The notes: generated by a model from the letters alone, not told the origin. DNA of 64,000 bases from Promethearchaeia archaeon (GCA_029856155.1 JAHQWL010000092.1:21489-85488); one strand, 5' to 3'. Positions 39,476 to 50,438 are shown, numbered from the stretch's first letter. Numbers and translations: made by a program.

Positions 39476-40042
39476 TTGGAAAAAAGCAAAATATTAATTG
39501 TTTATGGTACTCGTTACGGAGCGACAACTGGTACCGCAGAAGAGATTGGTAAAGTTCTTCGGGATGATGAAGGATTTGAGGTAAAAGTTGTAAATCTCAA
39601 AGAAGAGAAGGTCAAAGATGTCAAGGAATATGATCTTGTTATTATTGGAAGTGGAATGAAAATGGACATGTGGACGAGTAAAGCTAAAGCCTTTTTAAAC
39701 AAGTTTAGCAGTGAACTTAAGAAAAAGAAAGTGGCAATCTTCGTGTCTTCAGGAGGGCGAGCACTCATGGAATATAAAGGAGAATATGATGAAATAAGTA
39801 GAATTACTAAAAAATATCTTGAAGAAAAAGCTTCTAAATATGATTTGAATCCAATCTCGATGACCATGTTTGGAGGTATCTGGAATTATAACCAGATGGG
39901 TAAAATTTACAGAAAATTCTTAGATCCAGAAAAAGAGAATTTCGCTCCGGCAGGGTTTAAAGAAACAGAGCCAGGAGTTTACGATTCAAGAAATTGGGAT
40001 GAGATTCGTAAATGGGCTAAAGATTTAGCCAGTAAGATATAA
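39476..40042 (+). CDS. Flavodoxin-domain protein (HemG-like)
   Basis: ILIVYGTRYGATTGTAEEI FMN-binding motif; TTG start. Confidence 0.85.
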   Translation: MEKSKILIVYGTRYGATTGTAEEIGKVLRDDEGFEVKVVNLKEEKVKDVKEYDLVIIGSGMKMDMWTSKAKAFLNKFSSELKKKKVAIFVSSGGRALMEYKGEYDEISRITKKYLEEKASKYDLNPISMTMFGGIWNYNQMGKIYRKFLDPEKENFAPAGFKETEPGVYDSRNWDEIRKWAKDLASKI

Positions 40043-40199
40043 AACAACCTTAATTGGAGTAAATTGTCTTAAAACACTTTTTTATATTTCTTTTTTAAAT
40101 TCATTTAAATAATATTTAATTCAAAAGTCTCATTAAATCATCCATAGTTTAAAATAGTGTTTTTGATTTAATAATTAGAACTTAATGGATTGAAAATCT

Positions 40200-42380
40200 A
40201 TGATTTTAGCAGAAAAGAAATATGAAATCCAGGATGTCCAAAAAGGCTATGCAAATCGGACCTTATATATCAATCTTTCTAAAAATGAGATTGCTATTAA
40301 ACCAGTTTCTGATGAAATGAAAGAAAAATTTATTGGGGGGAAAGGTTTTGATTTATGGCTTATGTGGAATTCACTTCCGAAAGATAAAGTAATTAAGTGG
40401 GACGATCCTGAAAATGAAATATGTATTTCCTCTGGACCATTAGGAGGGAGTATCTTCTATCCAGGATCAGGTAAATCATTGGTGACTTCAATTTCTCCTT
40501 TAACAGGTATAATTGTGGATAGCAATGTAGGTGGTTACTTTGGACCATATCTTAAATTTTCTGGATTTGATGCTATTGAGATTCAAGGAAAAGCTGAACA
40601 CCATGTGATAATAATTATTGATGGAGTAGAAGGTTCAATCCATATAAAAAAAGTAGAATATTCGGATGAATTTTCAGAATATTCCCATGAACTCACTCAA
40701 CAATTAACAGAAAAATATGCTAAAGATGATGCTGAAAAAAGACAAATCTCAGTTGTTAGCAGTGGTCCAGCAGCTAGACATTCAAAATGGGGGATGTTAA
40801 ATTTTTCTTGGTATACAACAACACGTAAACATGCTTCTGTCAAGCAAGCTGGGAGGGGGGGAATAGGAACTGTATTTGCTAATAAAAATATAAAGGCACT
40901 AGTTTGTCGTTCTCCTAGAGTGACAATAAAATCAAATAATCCAGCAGATTTAGAGGCAGCTCGAGAATTAGGCAGAATCCATAGTAAAGAAATTGTAGAA
41001 ATTGATTCTTCACAGAATGAAATGAGGCGAGTTGGGACTGGTTATTTACCGGAGATTATGAATGTGGTTGATCTTCTTCCAACGGAAAATTTCAGGTATG
41101 GTTCTCATAAAGAGATCAAGGATAAAAACATACCTTATAATCGTGAAGAGATGCGTAAGGTTTATCATGTTAAAGAAGGAACAGACGGCTGTTGGATTGG
41201 CTGTACAATGTCTTGCTCACACTATACTCTTGGACATAAAGTCATGACTGGTCCATTTAAAGGTCAAGAGGTAATAGTTGATGGCCCTGAATATGAAACT
41301 ATCGCAGGATGTGGTTCCAATTGGGGTGTTTGGGATGTAAATTGGGTACTTGAAGTAAACTTCTACTGTGATACATATGGATTAGACACAATTTCAGTAG
41401 GAACGGGAATTGGTTTTGTAATGGAATGTTATGAGAAAGGGATATTAAATAAAGAAATAACGGGAGGACTTGAGCTTAATTTTGGAAATGCAAAGGCTGC
41501 AGTAGAATTATTACACCAAATGGCTTTAGGAGAAGGATTTGGAGTTATTATTGGTAAGGGAATAAGAGAAATGAAAAAATATTTTGCCGAAAACTATGGT
41601 GGTGATCCTCAATTTCTACACGATATTGGAATGGAACATAAAGGATTAGAATTTTCAGAATATATAACAAAGGAATCTCTCGCTCAACAAGGAGGATATG
41701 GCTTAGCACTCAAAGGACCACAACATGACGAAGCTTGGTTAATTTTTGAAGATATGGTAAGAAATACAATTCCAACTTTTGAGGATAAAGCCAAGGCACT
41801 TCGATGGTTCCCTTATTGGCGTACTTGGTTTGGTTTAAATGGTCTTTGCAAACTTCCTTGGAACGATGCGATAGGACCTCAAAATAAGGAGCTTACAGTG
41901 AAAGATCCTAAAACAGGAGAACTCCTACAAGCAAGGATACCTTATCATGTTGAATGGTATGCTAAATATTTTTCAGCTGTTACTGGGAGAAATTCAACAC
42001 CAGATGATCTCATAACAATGTCTGAAAGAGTATACAATTTCCAAAGAATTTTTAATATACGGCTAGGTCAAGGGTTACGAGAAGGGGATTCAAATTTCCC
42101 ATATAGAGCAATGGGACCAGTAACGCCATTAGAATATGAGAGTCGTCAGGAAAGATATGATACTCAACTTAAAGAGTTAGGATTTGAAATATCTGGCAAA
42201 AATACAGATGATAAGATAAAAATTCTAAGAAAACATCGCGAGGAGCAATATTCAAAACTTCAAGATGCAGTTTATAAAGAACGCGGATGGAATCAAAATG
42301 GTTGTCCTACAATCGAAAAAGTTAAAGAGTTAGGAATTGATTATGAAGATGTCATAAAATTCATAAAACCTCATCAATGA
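40200..42380 (+). CDS. Aldehyde ferredoxin oxidoreductase family (tungsto/molybdopterin) protein
   Basis: GGKGFDLWLMW; CWIGCTMSC cluster motif; late Cys in GLNGLCKLPWND. Confidence 0.9.
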   Translation: MILAEKKYEIQDVQKGYANRTLYINLSKNEIAIKPVSDEMKEKFIGGKGFDLWLMWNSLPKDKVIKWDDPENEICISSGPLGGSIFYPGSGKSLVTSISPLTGIIVDSNVGGYFGPYLKFSGFDAIEIQGKAEHHVIIIIDGVEGSIHIKKVEYSDEFSEYSHELTQQLTEKYAKDDAEKRQISVVSSGPAARHSKWGMLNFSWYTTTRKHASVKQAGRGGIGTVFANKNIKALVCRSPRVTIKSNNPADLEAARELGRIHSKEIVEIDSSQNEMRRVGTGYLPEIMNVVDLLPTENFRYGSHKEIKDKNIPYNREEMRKVYHVKEGTDGCWIGCTMSCSHYTLGHKVMTGPFKGQEVIVDGPEYETIAGCGSNWGVWDVNWVLEVNFYCDTYGLDTISVGTGIGFVMECYEKGILNKEITGGLELNFGNAKAAVELLHQMALGEGFGVIIGKGIREMKKYFAENYGGDPQFLHDIGMEHKGLEFSEYITKESLAQQGGYGLALKGPQHDEAWLIFEDMVRNTIPTFEDKAKALRWFPYWRTWFGLNGLCKLPWNDAIGPQNKELTVKDPKTGELLQARIPYHVEWYAKYFSAVTGRNSTPDDLITMSERVYNFQRIFNIRLGQGLREGDSNFPYRAMGPVTPLEYESRQERYDTQLKELGFEISGKNTDDKIKILRKHREEQYSKLQDAVYKERGWNQNGCPTIEKVKELGIDYEDVIKFIKPHQ

Positions 42381-42417
42381 ATATTCTTATTCTTAATAAT
42401 TTATAATTAGATTCCAT

Positions 42418-44502
42418 ATGGAAGATATAACTAAACACCCTATTTTAGATATACCAGATAGAAAAAAGATTGCTTTTAGTTTTGATGAGAAAAAGTTAAT
42501 TGGTTTTGAAGGAATGGTTATATCTTCAGCACTTTTTCTAAATAAAATAAAAATCTTTGGCCATCATGTTAAAGATAATAGCCCACAAGGTATTTTTTGC
42601 GCAAATGGGCAATGTGCTCAATGTAATGTAATCGTGGATGGTATTCCAGTAAAAGCATGTATGACTCCTCTTAAAGAAGGTATGATAATAGAAAGTTGTA
42701 ATGGATTACCAGAATTACCTCCTGAAGATAATCCGATAACTATAGGAGATTCTGATATTGTTGATTGTGAAGTACTTGTAATTGGTGCGGGTCCAGCGGG
42801 ACTATCCGCTACGAAAATTCTGGGAGAAAATAATGTTAACGTTATTTTAATTGATGATAAAGCTGAACTTGGAGGTAAATTAGTCCTTCAGACTCACAAA
42901 TTTTTTGGTTCTCAAGAAGATGTATATGCTGGTAAACGTGGTATTGATATTGCTAAAATTTTAGGAAATTCTGTTAAAACTATATCGAATGTTCAAGTTT
43001 GGTTAAATAGTGTTTGTCTAGCAGTTTTTAGCGATGGATTAGTTGGTATTTTGAAAAATAATGAAGAATATGCATTGATAAAACCTAAGTATTTACTAAT
43101 TGCTACTGGTGCTAGAGAGAAAATGTTAGTTTTCCCAGGAAATACATTACCAGGAGTTTATGGAGCTGGAGCTTTTCAAACTATAGTTAATCGTGATTTA
43201 ATAAAAGCTGCAGATAAAATTTTTATTGTTGGTGGAGGTAATGTTGGCTTGATTGCAGGATATCATGCAATTCAAGCAGGTATAGAAGTAGTTGGCTTAA
43301 TTGAAGCTTTACCTCATTGTGGTGGATATAAAGTTCATGAGGATAAACTTAGAAGGTTAGGTGTTCCAATCTATACAAGTCATACTATTATTTCAGCTAA
43401 TGGTAATGAAGATGTTGAGTCTATAACAATAGCACAAATTGATAAAGATTTTAATGTTATATCTGGAACGGAAAAATCTTTTTCTTGTGATACTATTTTA
43501 ATTGCTGTAGGATTAAATCCTGTTGACGAATTTTATCAAAAGGCAAGGGAATTTGGATTTAGAGTTTGGGTAGCAGGTGATGCCCAAGAAATCGCAGAAG
43601 CTTCAGCTGCGATATTTACTGGCAGAATTGAAGCTTTAAAGATTCTTAATGAAATTGGAGTCGATATCTCAGAAAATGTAAGCGAGTTAGAAGAATTTGC
43701 TGAAATTATGAAAGCAAAACCACCACAACCTATTGAAACAGAAATTAAATTTAGAGAAGAAGGAGTTTATCCTGTTTTTTATTGTAACCAAGAAATTCCT
43801 TGTAATCCATGTACTACTGTATGTGATCAAGAGCAGATTGTAACTTTTGATAATTTGATTACCCAATTGCCATATTTTAAGGGTGAAAAAGAATGTATCG
43901 GATGTGGAAAATGTGTAGCTGTCTGTCCTGGATTAGCAGTTGTATTAATAGATTATCGAAAAGATAAGAATAATCCATTAGTTACCTTCCCATTTGAACT
44001 TAGTAATGAGAAGTTAGTAAAGGGACAAAAAATTATCGTGGTTAGTAATGAGAAAGAATTGGGAATTTTTGAAATTAATAGATCTCGAATATTAAAAGAA
44101 TTTCCTAAAACTCAACTCATAAGCGTTAAATTACCTTCAAATATTGCACAAAAAGCTGTAGGAATTAAACTTTATAAATCAAAATTCAATGAACCAATTG
44201 ATTTATACCAAAAAGCATTAACGGATGATGATACAATAGTTTGTAGATGTGAACGTGTGTCAATAGGCGAAATTCGAAAATGGATACGTTCTGGTGTTAA
44301 AGATTTCAATGAATTAAAGGCATTAACTAAAGTAGGAATGGGAGCTTGTGGAGGTAAAACCTGTACTCCTTTAATAGAAAGAATATTCCGAGAGGAAGGT
44401 ATATCAATAGATAAAATTACACCAGGTACAAAACGCCCCTTATTTATAGAAGTTCCAATGGGAGTATTTGCTAATACTAAAAATAAAAAGGAGGAGCTGT
44501 AG
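42418..44502 (+). CDS. FAD-dependent oxidoreductase with N-terminal 2Fe-2S, 4Fe-4S and C-terminal BFD-type 2Fe-2S domains (HcnAB/SoxA/ProDH alpha-like)
   Basis: CANGQCAQCNV...C; VIGAGPAGLSA; CIGCGKCVAVCP; VCRCERVS...GMGACGGKTC. Confidence 0.85.
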   Translation: MEDITKHPILDIPDRKKIAFSFDEKKLIGFEGMVISSALFLNKIKIFGHHVKDNSPQGIFCANGQCAQCNVIVDGIPVKACMTPLKEGMIIESCNGLPELPPEDNPITIGDSDIVDCEVLVIGAGPAGLSATKILGENNVNVILIDDKAELGGKLVLQTHKFFGSQEDVYAGKRGIDIAKILGNSVKTISNVQVWLNSVCLAVFSDGLVGILKNNEEYALIKPKYLLIATGAREKMLVFPGNTLPGVYGAGAFQTIVNRDLIKAADKIFIVGGGNVGLIAGYHAIQAGIEVVGLIEALPHCGGYKVHEDKLRRLGVPIYTSHTIISANGNEDVESITIAQIDKDFNVISGTEKSFSCDTILIAVGLNPVDEFYQKAREFGFRVWVAGDAQEIAEASAAIFTGRIEALKILNEIGVDISENVSELEEFAEIMKAKPPQPIETEIKFREEGVYPVFYCNQEIPCNPCTTVCDQEQIVTFDNLITQLPYFKGEKECIGCGKCVAVCPGLAVVLIDYRKDKNNPLVTFPFELSNEKLVKGQKIIVVSNEKELGIFEINRSRILKEFPKTQLISVKLPSNIAQKAVGIKLYKSKFNEPIDLYQKALTDDDTIVCRCERVSIGEIRKWIRSGVKDFNELKALTKVGMGACGGKTCTPLIERIFREEGISIDKITPGTKRPLFIEVPMGVFANTKNKKEEL

Positions 44503-45669
44503 ATGGTCGAATATGATGTAGTTATTATTGGAGCCGGTAGTGTTGGAGTTCCTACAGCTTTAGCTACAGCAAATGATGACCTCAGAACGTTAGTAATTGA
44601 CTCCTTACCGTCAGTAGCACAAGCAGATAATAAACATGCTATTGGTGGTATCAGAGCTACTCACACTCATAAAGGAAAAATTTGGTTATGTCAAAGATCA
44701 ATTGAGATTTTTTCTTCTTGGGAAGAAAAATATGGAGACGATATTTGGTGGACTCAGGGGGGATATACATTCTTAGCATATACAAAAGAACACGAAAATT
44801 TGTTAAAGGATACTGTAAATCTTCAGAAAAGCTACAGCTTAAATATCAATTACGTTGATGCTGAGAAAATTAAAGAATTAATACCAGGGATTAATGATGA
44901 TAATTTATTAGGAGGAACTTATAGCCCTGAAGATGGTAATGCTTCTCCTTTATTGTCATTACATGCTTTTTTCCGACGATCAAAAGCTTTAGGTGCTTCT
45001 TATCATTTTAATGAAAAAGTTATAGATATTTTAACCCAAAACAATAAGGTTATTGGTATCAAAACGACTAAAGACCAATATAAAACCCAATCAATTATTA
45101 ATGCAACAGGAGCTCATGCTAAAGAAATTGGTAAAATAATTGGAATATATACACCAGTGGAACCAGAATCACATGAAGCGGGAATAACGGAACCAGTAAA
45201 AAAAATTTTTACACCAATGATAGTGGATATTAGACCTTGTTCTGATCCTAAATTTGGAGATTCTAAGAATTATTATTTCTACCAAAACAAAGAAGGCAAA
45301 ATTATTTTTTGCTTAACTCCAGATCCGAATATTTTAGGAACAGATCGTAGAGAAACAAGCTCTTTTTTGCCTCAAATTTCAAAGAGAATGATACAAATTC
45401 TGCCTCGTTTAAAAAATATAAAGATAAGACGAACATGGCGTGGTTTATATCCTATGACTCCTGATGGAAATCCTATTGTGGGAAAGGTAAATGAAATTGA
45501 AGGATATTTTAATTCTGTTGGAATGTGTGGTCAAGGCTTCATGCTAGGACCGGGATTAGGAGAACTTATTAGCCGTGTTTTGACAGAAAAAACAAACTCT
45601 AAGGATAAAGAGATCTTAGAAACTCTTTCTTATAATCGCGATTTTGGTATAGAAGAAGAATTGAAATAA
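44503..45669 (+). CDS. FAD-dependent amino-acid oxidase/dehydrogenase (DadA/SoxB-like)
   Basis: VVIIGAGSVGVPTALATA; C-terminal RRTWRGLYPMTPDGNPIVG. Confidence 0.88.
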   Translation: MVEYDVVIIGAGSVGVPTALATANDDLRTLVIDSLPSVAQADNKHAIGGIRATHTHKGKIWLCQRSIEIFSSWEEKYGDDIWWTQGGYTFLAYTKEHENLLKDTVNLQKSYSLNINYVDAEKIKELIPGINDDNLLGGTYSPEDGNASPLLSLHAFFRRSKALGASYHFNEKVIDILTQNNKVIGIKTTKDQYKTQSIINATGAHAKEIGKIIGIYTPVEPESHEAGITEPVKKIFTPMIVDIRPCSDPKFGDSKNYYFYQNKEGKIIFCLTPDPNILGTDRRETSSFLPQISKRMIQILPRLKNIKIRRTWRGLYPMTPDGNPIVGKVNEIEGYFNSVGMCGQGFMLGPGLGELISRVLTEKTNSKDKEILETLSYNRDFGIEEELK

Positions 45670-45756
45670 CAATTTTTAAAAAACAACCTCATCTGATTTA
45701 TATCTAACCTTTCTTTTTACTATTTAATTATCATCTAAATTTCTAAAGTAATTAGA

Positions 45757-46689
45757 ATGGTTCGACATTTATTAAAAGTCTCAGATTTTTCAAAGGAAGA
45801 GTGCGAGAGAGTTATTAATAAAGCAATCGAAATAAAGAACAATCCTAAGAAATTTTATTCTAGATTAGAAGGAGAGACATTATTAATGCTATTTGAGAAA
45901 CCTTCTTTAAGGACACGTATTTCTTTCGAAACTGGAATGCAACAGTTAGGTGGACATGCTATATTTTATTCGATAAAAGACTCTCCCTTAGGCAAAAAGG
46001 AAAACATTTCTGACACGGCAAAAGTTGCATCGAGATTTGTAAATATTATCGCAGCTCGTGTTTTTAAACGCCAAGATATCTGGGATCTTGCTAAATATGC
46101 CGATGTTCCAGTGATAAATATGCTGGATGATTTCGCACACCCATGCCAAATTTTAGGAGATTTTCAAACTATTAAAGAGAAAAAGAAAAGCTTAGAGAAA
46201 ATGAAACTCTCATACTTTGGGGATGCTCATAATAATGTAACTTATGATTTAATGCGAATTTGTGCTATATTTGGGTGGAGAATGGATGTTGCTTGCCCTA
46301 ATGCTCCCGAATATTCACCTGAACAAATAGTCTTAGAGGAGATTTCAGATTTGTCTAGAGGTACTGGTGCTAAAATAGAATTAGTCCATAATGCTCTTGA
46401 AGCTGCTCGAGATTCTGACGTGTTATATACTGATAGCTGGATGAGCTATGGAATACCACAAGAACAAGAAGTAGAACGGAAAAAAGCTTTTATGCCTTTT
46501 CAAGTTACAGCATCAATTATGAAAGAGGCAAAATCAGACGCGGTTTTTATGAATTGTCTACCAGCAATGAGAGAATATGAACAAACCACAGAGGTAATTG
46601 ATGGTCCTCAATCGATTGTTTTTGATCAAGCAGAAAATAGATTACATATCCAAAAAGCAATTATGCTCTTTTTACGGGATAAATATTAA
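45757..46689 (+). CDS. Ornithine-carbamoyltransferase-family protein
   Basis: FEKPSLRTRISFETGMQQLGG; DFAHPCQILGD; NCLPAMREYE; VFDQAENRLHIQKAI. Confidence 0.82.
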   Translation: MVRHLLKVSDFSKEECERVINKAIEIKNNPKKFYSRLEGETLLMLFEKPSLRTRISFETGMQQLGGHAIFYSIKDSPLGKKENISDTAKVASRFVNIIAARVFKRQDIWDLAKYADVPVINMLDDFAHPCQILGDFQTIKEKKKSLEKMKLSYFGDAHNNVTYDLMRICAIFGWRMDVACPNAPEYSPEQIVLEEISDLSRGTGAKIELVHNALEAARDSDVLYTDSWMSYGIPQEQEVERKKAFMPFQVTASIMKEAKSDAVFMNCLPAMREYEQTTEVIDGPQSIVFDQAENRLHIQKAIMLFLRDKY

Positions 46690-46847
46690 ATTAACATATT
46701 ATTACTATTTAGGATTAATTTTTTTTTAGAACAAATTTTTATCTATTTAATGTTTAAATTATAACATTTTAATTTCAAAACTGAAATGGTAGTTAAAGAT
46801 ACTTTAATTAGTTATATCTATTTAACATAATTGAGGATCTGAGTAAA

Positions 46848-48140
46848 ATGTATGAGATTGCATCAATTATACTTTCAGCGTTTCTATTTATAACCATAAT
46901 GGTAATTTTTACAAATGAACGAATTGACTATATTTCTTTTACATTACTGGCAGCAGTTATTGCATGTGTCGTTGCCGGGATTGCCTTTGGTGTTGGGTTT
47001 TCAGAATTTATGACCTATGTCGAATTTGAGCCGTTATTTTTTATTATTTGTATGCAAATAATAATTGTTATTCTGGAAGAACATAGAATATTTCGATGGA
47101 TTATCTTAAAAACCCTTCATTGGACGAAAGCTGATCATAGAAAATTCTTCTATTTGATCTGTTTTATAGCAAGTATGACATCAGCATTTATTTCTGATAT
47201 TACAGTAGGAATTATTTTTGTACCTATTGTTATAAGAGCATGTAAAATCATGAAAATAAACCCCGCACCATATCTTTTTGGTCTTAGTTTTACGATAAAT
47301 ATTGGATCAATTTACACTCCTTTTAGTTCAGCTGAGAACATTCTTATAGCAAATGCTTTTTCACTTAATTTTACTTACTTTATATCAAATTTTACTCTTG
47401 TAGTTATTCCAACCCTAATTTATACCCTTTTCCTTGTAGATTTTACCATGCTTAGAAAGCAAGAACCTCCTCCTAAAGAATATAGGAAAACTCTTCTTGA
47501 GGTCATGGATCCTAACATAGTTATTGTTAATAAAAAGAAATTTGTCTTCAATTCGATATATTTTGTTGGTGTCATTATTGGATTCATTATTATCCCTGCA
47601 GCTTATATAGTCGCTGTCGTTGGTGCGGTAATAATGTGCCTTTTAAATCGAAAAAAATTCACAGATGTTCTTCAAAAAACTGATCTAAAGGTGATTACAT
47701 TTTTTATCGGAATATTCCTCCTTATGGCTACAATGCAAATAAATGGAACTTTCATAATTATTGGCAATTTAGTAGGAAATTTCATCTCGGATAATGCTCT
47801 TATTGCAGCTATAACCATTTTGTTGATGATAAGTGTGTTATCAGGTTTTTTAGCCCAAATTCCAACAGCTCTCGTATTTATCACATTAATGCATAATATA
47901 TATGGTATTGGGCAAGTTCCTAACCTTATTATTATAGCAATTCTCCTAGGGATAAATATTGGCTCGAACTTTTTACCACAAGGAGCGGCATGCGATTTAA
48001 TAACTTTAAATCTCGCAGAAAAAAATGATGTGTCAGATTTCAACTATGATTCGTTATTAAAATATGGTTCTATGATGACTTTAGTGCACATTGGAGTTAG
48101 TATACTCTACTTAACTTTATATTCATTGATTATTCCTTAA
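46848..48140 (+). CDS. Ion-transporter-superfamily (ArsB/NhaD-like) permease
   Basis: Polytopic; SDITVGIIFVPIVIRACKIMKINPAPYL, NIGSIYTPFSSAENILIANAF. Confidence 0.75.
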   Translation: MYEIASIILSAFLFITIMVIFTNERIDYISFTLLAAVIACVVAGIAFGVGFSEFMTYVEFEPLFFIICMQIIIVILEEHRIFRWIILKTLHWTKADHRKFFYLICFIASMTSAFISDITVGIIFVPIVIRACKIMKINPAPYLFGLSFTINIGSIYTPFSSAENILIANAFSLNFTYFISNFTLVVIPTLIYTLFLVDFTMLRKQEPPPKEYRKTLLEVMDPNIVIVNKKKFVFNSIYFVGVIIGFIIIPAAYIVAVVGAVIMCLLNRKKFTDVLQKTDLKVITFFIGIFLLMATMQINGTFIIIGNLVGNFISDNALIAAITILLMISVLSGFLAQIPTALVFITLMHNIYGIGQVPNLIIIAILLGINIGSNFLPQGAACDLITLNLAEKNDVSDFNYDSLLKYGSMMTLVHIGVSILYLTLYSLIIP

Positions 48141-48255
48141 TTTAATATGCTTTAAGATAGTTAACCAAAATTCTGCCAGATAAATTTTAAATACTAAGTT
48201 AGATATTATTATTTTTTCTTTTGGTTTTAATTAATGTAATATCAGAGGTTTTTCT

Positions 48256-49173
48256 TTGAAAACGTTAATCGTAGCTCTTGGTGGGAACGCTTTAATAAAA
48301 TTTGGAGAAGAAGGCACTACAGAAGAACAGTTTAGGAATCTTAAAATTCCAATAAGTCAAATTGCGGAATTAGCAAGAAACTATAATATTATTATAACAC
48401 ATGGTAATGGCCCTCAAGTAGGAAATCTGCTACTACAACAAGAAGCTACAGAATTTGTATCAAAAAGACCTTTACAGATATTAGTAGCAGAAACTCAAGG
48501 TCAGATCGGATTCATGATTGAAAGTACTTTAGATGAAGAGCTTATGAAAATAGGTTTAGATGAGGAAAAACTTTTCTTAACAGTTCTTACTTATGTCAAG
48601 GTTGATCCTGAAGATCCTGCTTTTAAAAATCCTACAAAACCAATTGGACCTGCATATCCAGTCCGTACAAAACAAGGTCAAGTTAAGACAGCTAAAGGAT
48701 GGCGTCAAGTTGTTCCATCTCCTAAACCAAAAAAAATTTATCAATGGCGTGAAATAAAGAAATTAATGGAATTAGGAAGCTGGATTGTTATTGCTTGTGG
48801 TGGAGGAGGTATTCCAGTTATAAAAGAAGAAAAAAGATTATACGGGGTTGAAGCGGTGATAGATAAAGATCTTGCTAGCTCTAAATTAGCTGAACAAGTC
48901 AAGGCAAATATTCTTCTTATTGCTACTGATGTTGAGAAAGTTGCTATAAATTATGGGAAACCAGATCAAGAAGATTTAGAAAAACTTTCTGTATCTGATG
49001 CAAAAAAATATTTGAAAGAAGGACAATTTCCTGCTGGAAGTATGGGGCCTAAAATTCAAGCAGTTATAAATTTTTTGGAAGCAGGAGGAGAAAAAGCTAT
49101 AATTACTTCAATTGAAAAAATAAATGATGCCTTAGAAGGGAAAGCTGGTACTCAAATAATTTTAGATAATTAG
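48256..49173 (+). CDS. arcC: Carbamate kinase
   Basis: ALGGNALIKFGEEG; THGNGPQVGNLLLQQE; GGGGIPVIKEEKRLYGVEAVIDKDLASSKLAEQ; TTG start. Confidence 0.93.
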   Translation: MKTLIVALGGNALIKFGEEGTTEEQFRNLKIPISQIAELARNYNIIITHGNGPQVGNLLLQQEATEFVSKRPLQILVAETQGQIGFMIESTLDEELMKIGLDEEKLFLTVLTYVKVDPEDPAFKNPTKPIGPAYPVRTKQGQVKTAKGWRQVVPSPKPKKIYQWREIKKLMELGSWIVIACGGGGIPVIKEEKRLYGVEAVIDKDLASSKLAEQVKANILLIATDVEKVAINYGKPDQEDLEKLSVSDAKKYLKEGQFPAGSMGPKIQAVINFLEAGGEKAIITSIEKINDALEGKAGTQIILDN

Positions 49174-49175
49174 TT

Positions 49176-50438
49176 TTATTGTTTCACAAATACTTTTTCA
49201 ATAATTTCAATGGCCCAATCAATTTCTTCTCTTGTTATTACCAACGGAGGAGCAAATCGAATCGTTGTAGAGTGAGTATCCTTTGCTAAAATTCCATTGT
49301 CCTTTAATTCCTCGACAATCTGTCTGGCATCTTCTGCAAATTCAACAGCGATCAATAAACCCTTTCCTCTAATTTCCTTAATTGGAATCTTGGTTCTTTT
49401 CTCAGCAATTTCCTTTAATCTCTTTATAAAATAAGCACCCATCTCTTTAGCTCGCTCAGCAAGATTTTCACGTAAGTGAATATCTATTGATTTCATTGCG
49501 ATAGCTGCTGCTAAAGGATTCCCACCGAAAGTACTTCCATGGGTTCCAGGTGTTATTACATCTGGACCAATGATCTCTTGTGTGCTTACACACGCAGAAA
49601 CAGGATATATACCACCTCCAAGAGCTTTACCTAATAACAGCATATCTGGTTTCACATCTTCGTGATCACAAGCAAAAAACTCTCCAGTTCTGCCAAATCC
49701 TGTTTGAATTTCATCTAGAATCAATAAAACATTATATTTTGAACAGATTTTTCTGACCTTTTTCAAAAATCCTTCTGGAGGAACATTTACTCCAGCTTCT
49801 CCTTGTATTGGTTCAACTAAAAAAGCAGCTACTTTTTCAGGACCAGTTTCTAATATTGCATTTTCTAACTCTTCAGCATCTCCATAGGGTATAGTTATAA
49901 AACCAGGCGTATAAGGCCCAAAATTACCATAATAACGTGCTGCTGCAATATCGGAACTAAAACCTACAATAGTGATGGTCCTTCCGTGAAAATTATCTCT
50001 ACAGACTATTATTTTTGCTTCATTTTTTGGAATCTTTTTCTTAATATAACCCCAAGCACGTGCTACTTTTAATCCTGTGGAAACTGCTTCAGTGCCGGTG
50101 TTCATAGGAAGAGACATTATCCCGGAGTTCGTTGGGTCATTAATATGTGGTCCAACAACTTCAGCTAACATTTTTAGGAAAGGTCCCATCATATCATTAT
50201 GAAAAGCACGAGAAGTTAAGGTTACAATACTTGCTTGTTCTTTTAGCGTTGCAACGATTTCGGGATGACAATGTCCTGCATTCTGGCTTGAATATGCTGA
50301 TAAACAATCTAAATACTTCTTACCTTCTGGATCATAAACCCACACTCCTTCTGCTCGCGATATTACTACTGGAATTGGGTGATAATTATGAGCGCAATAT
50401 TTATTATCCATCTCAATAAATTCTTGTGTAGTTGGCAT
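49176..50438 (-). CDS. rocD: Ornithine aminotransferase
   Basis: Class III aminotransferase; LILDEIQTGFGRTGEFFACDHEDVKPDMLLLGKALGGG; HGSTFGGNPLA. Confidence 0.9.
   Translation of the reverse strand: MPTTQEFIEMDNKYCAHNYHPIPVVISRAEGVWVYDPEGKKYLDCLSAYSSQNAGHCHPEIVATLKEQASIVTLTSRAFHNDMMGPFLKMLAEVVGPHINDPTNSGIMSLPMNTGTEAVSTGLKVARAWGYIKKKIPKNEAKIIVCRDNFHGRTITIVGFSSDIAAARYYGNFGPYTPGFITIPYGDAEELENAILETGPEKVAAFLVEPIQGEAGVNVPPEGFLKKVRKICSKYNVLLILDEIQTGFGRTGEFFACDHEDVKPDMLLLGKALGGGIYPVSACVSTQEIIGPDVITPGTHGSTFGGNPLAAAIAMKSIDIHLRENLAERAKEMGAYFIKRLKEIAEKRTKIPIKEIRGKGLLIAVEFAEDARQIVEELKDNGILAKDTHSTTIRFAPPLVITREEIDWAIEIIEKVFVKQ

Noticed and set aside
46772-46787. ATTTCA-AAAC-TGAAAT inverted repeat upstream of the transporter gene
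   Set aside because: Single copy, short AT-rich arms, plausible by chance in this composition.
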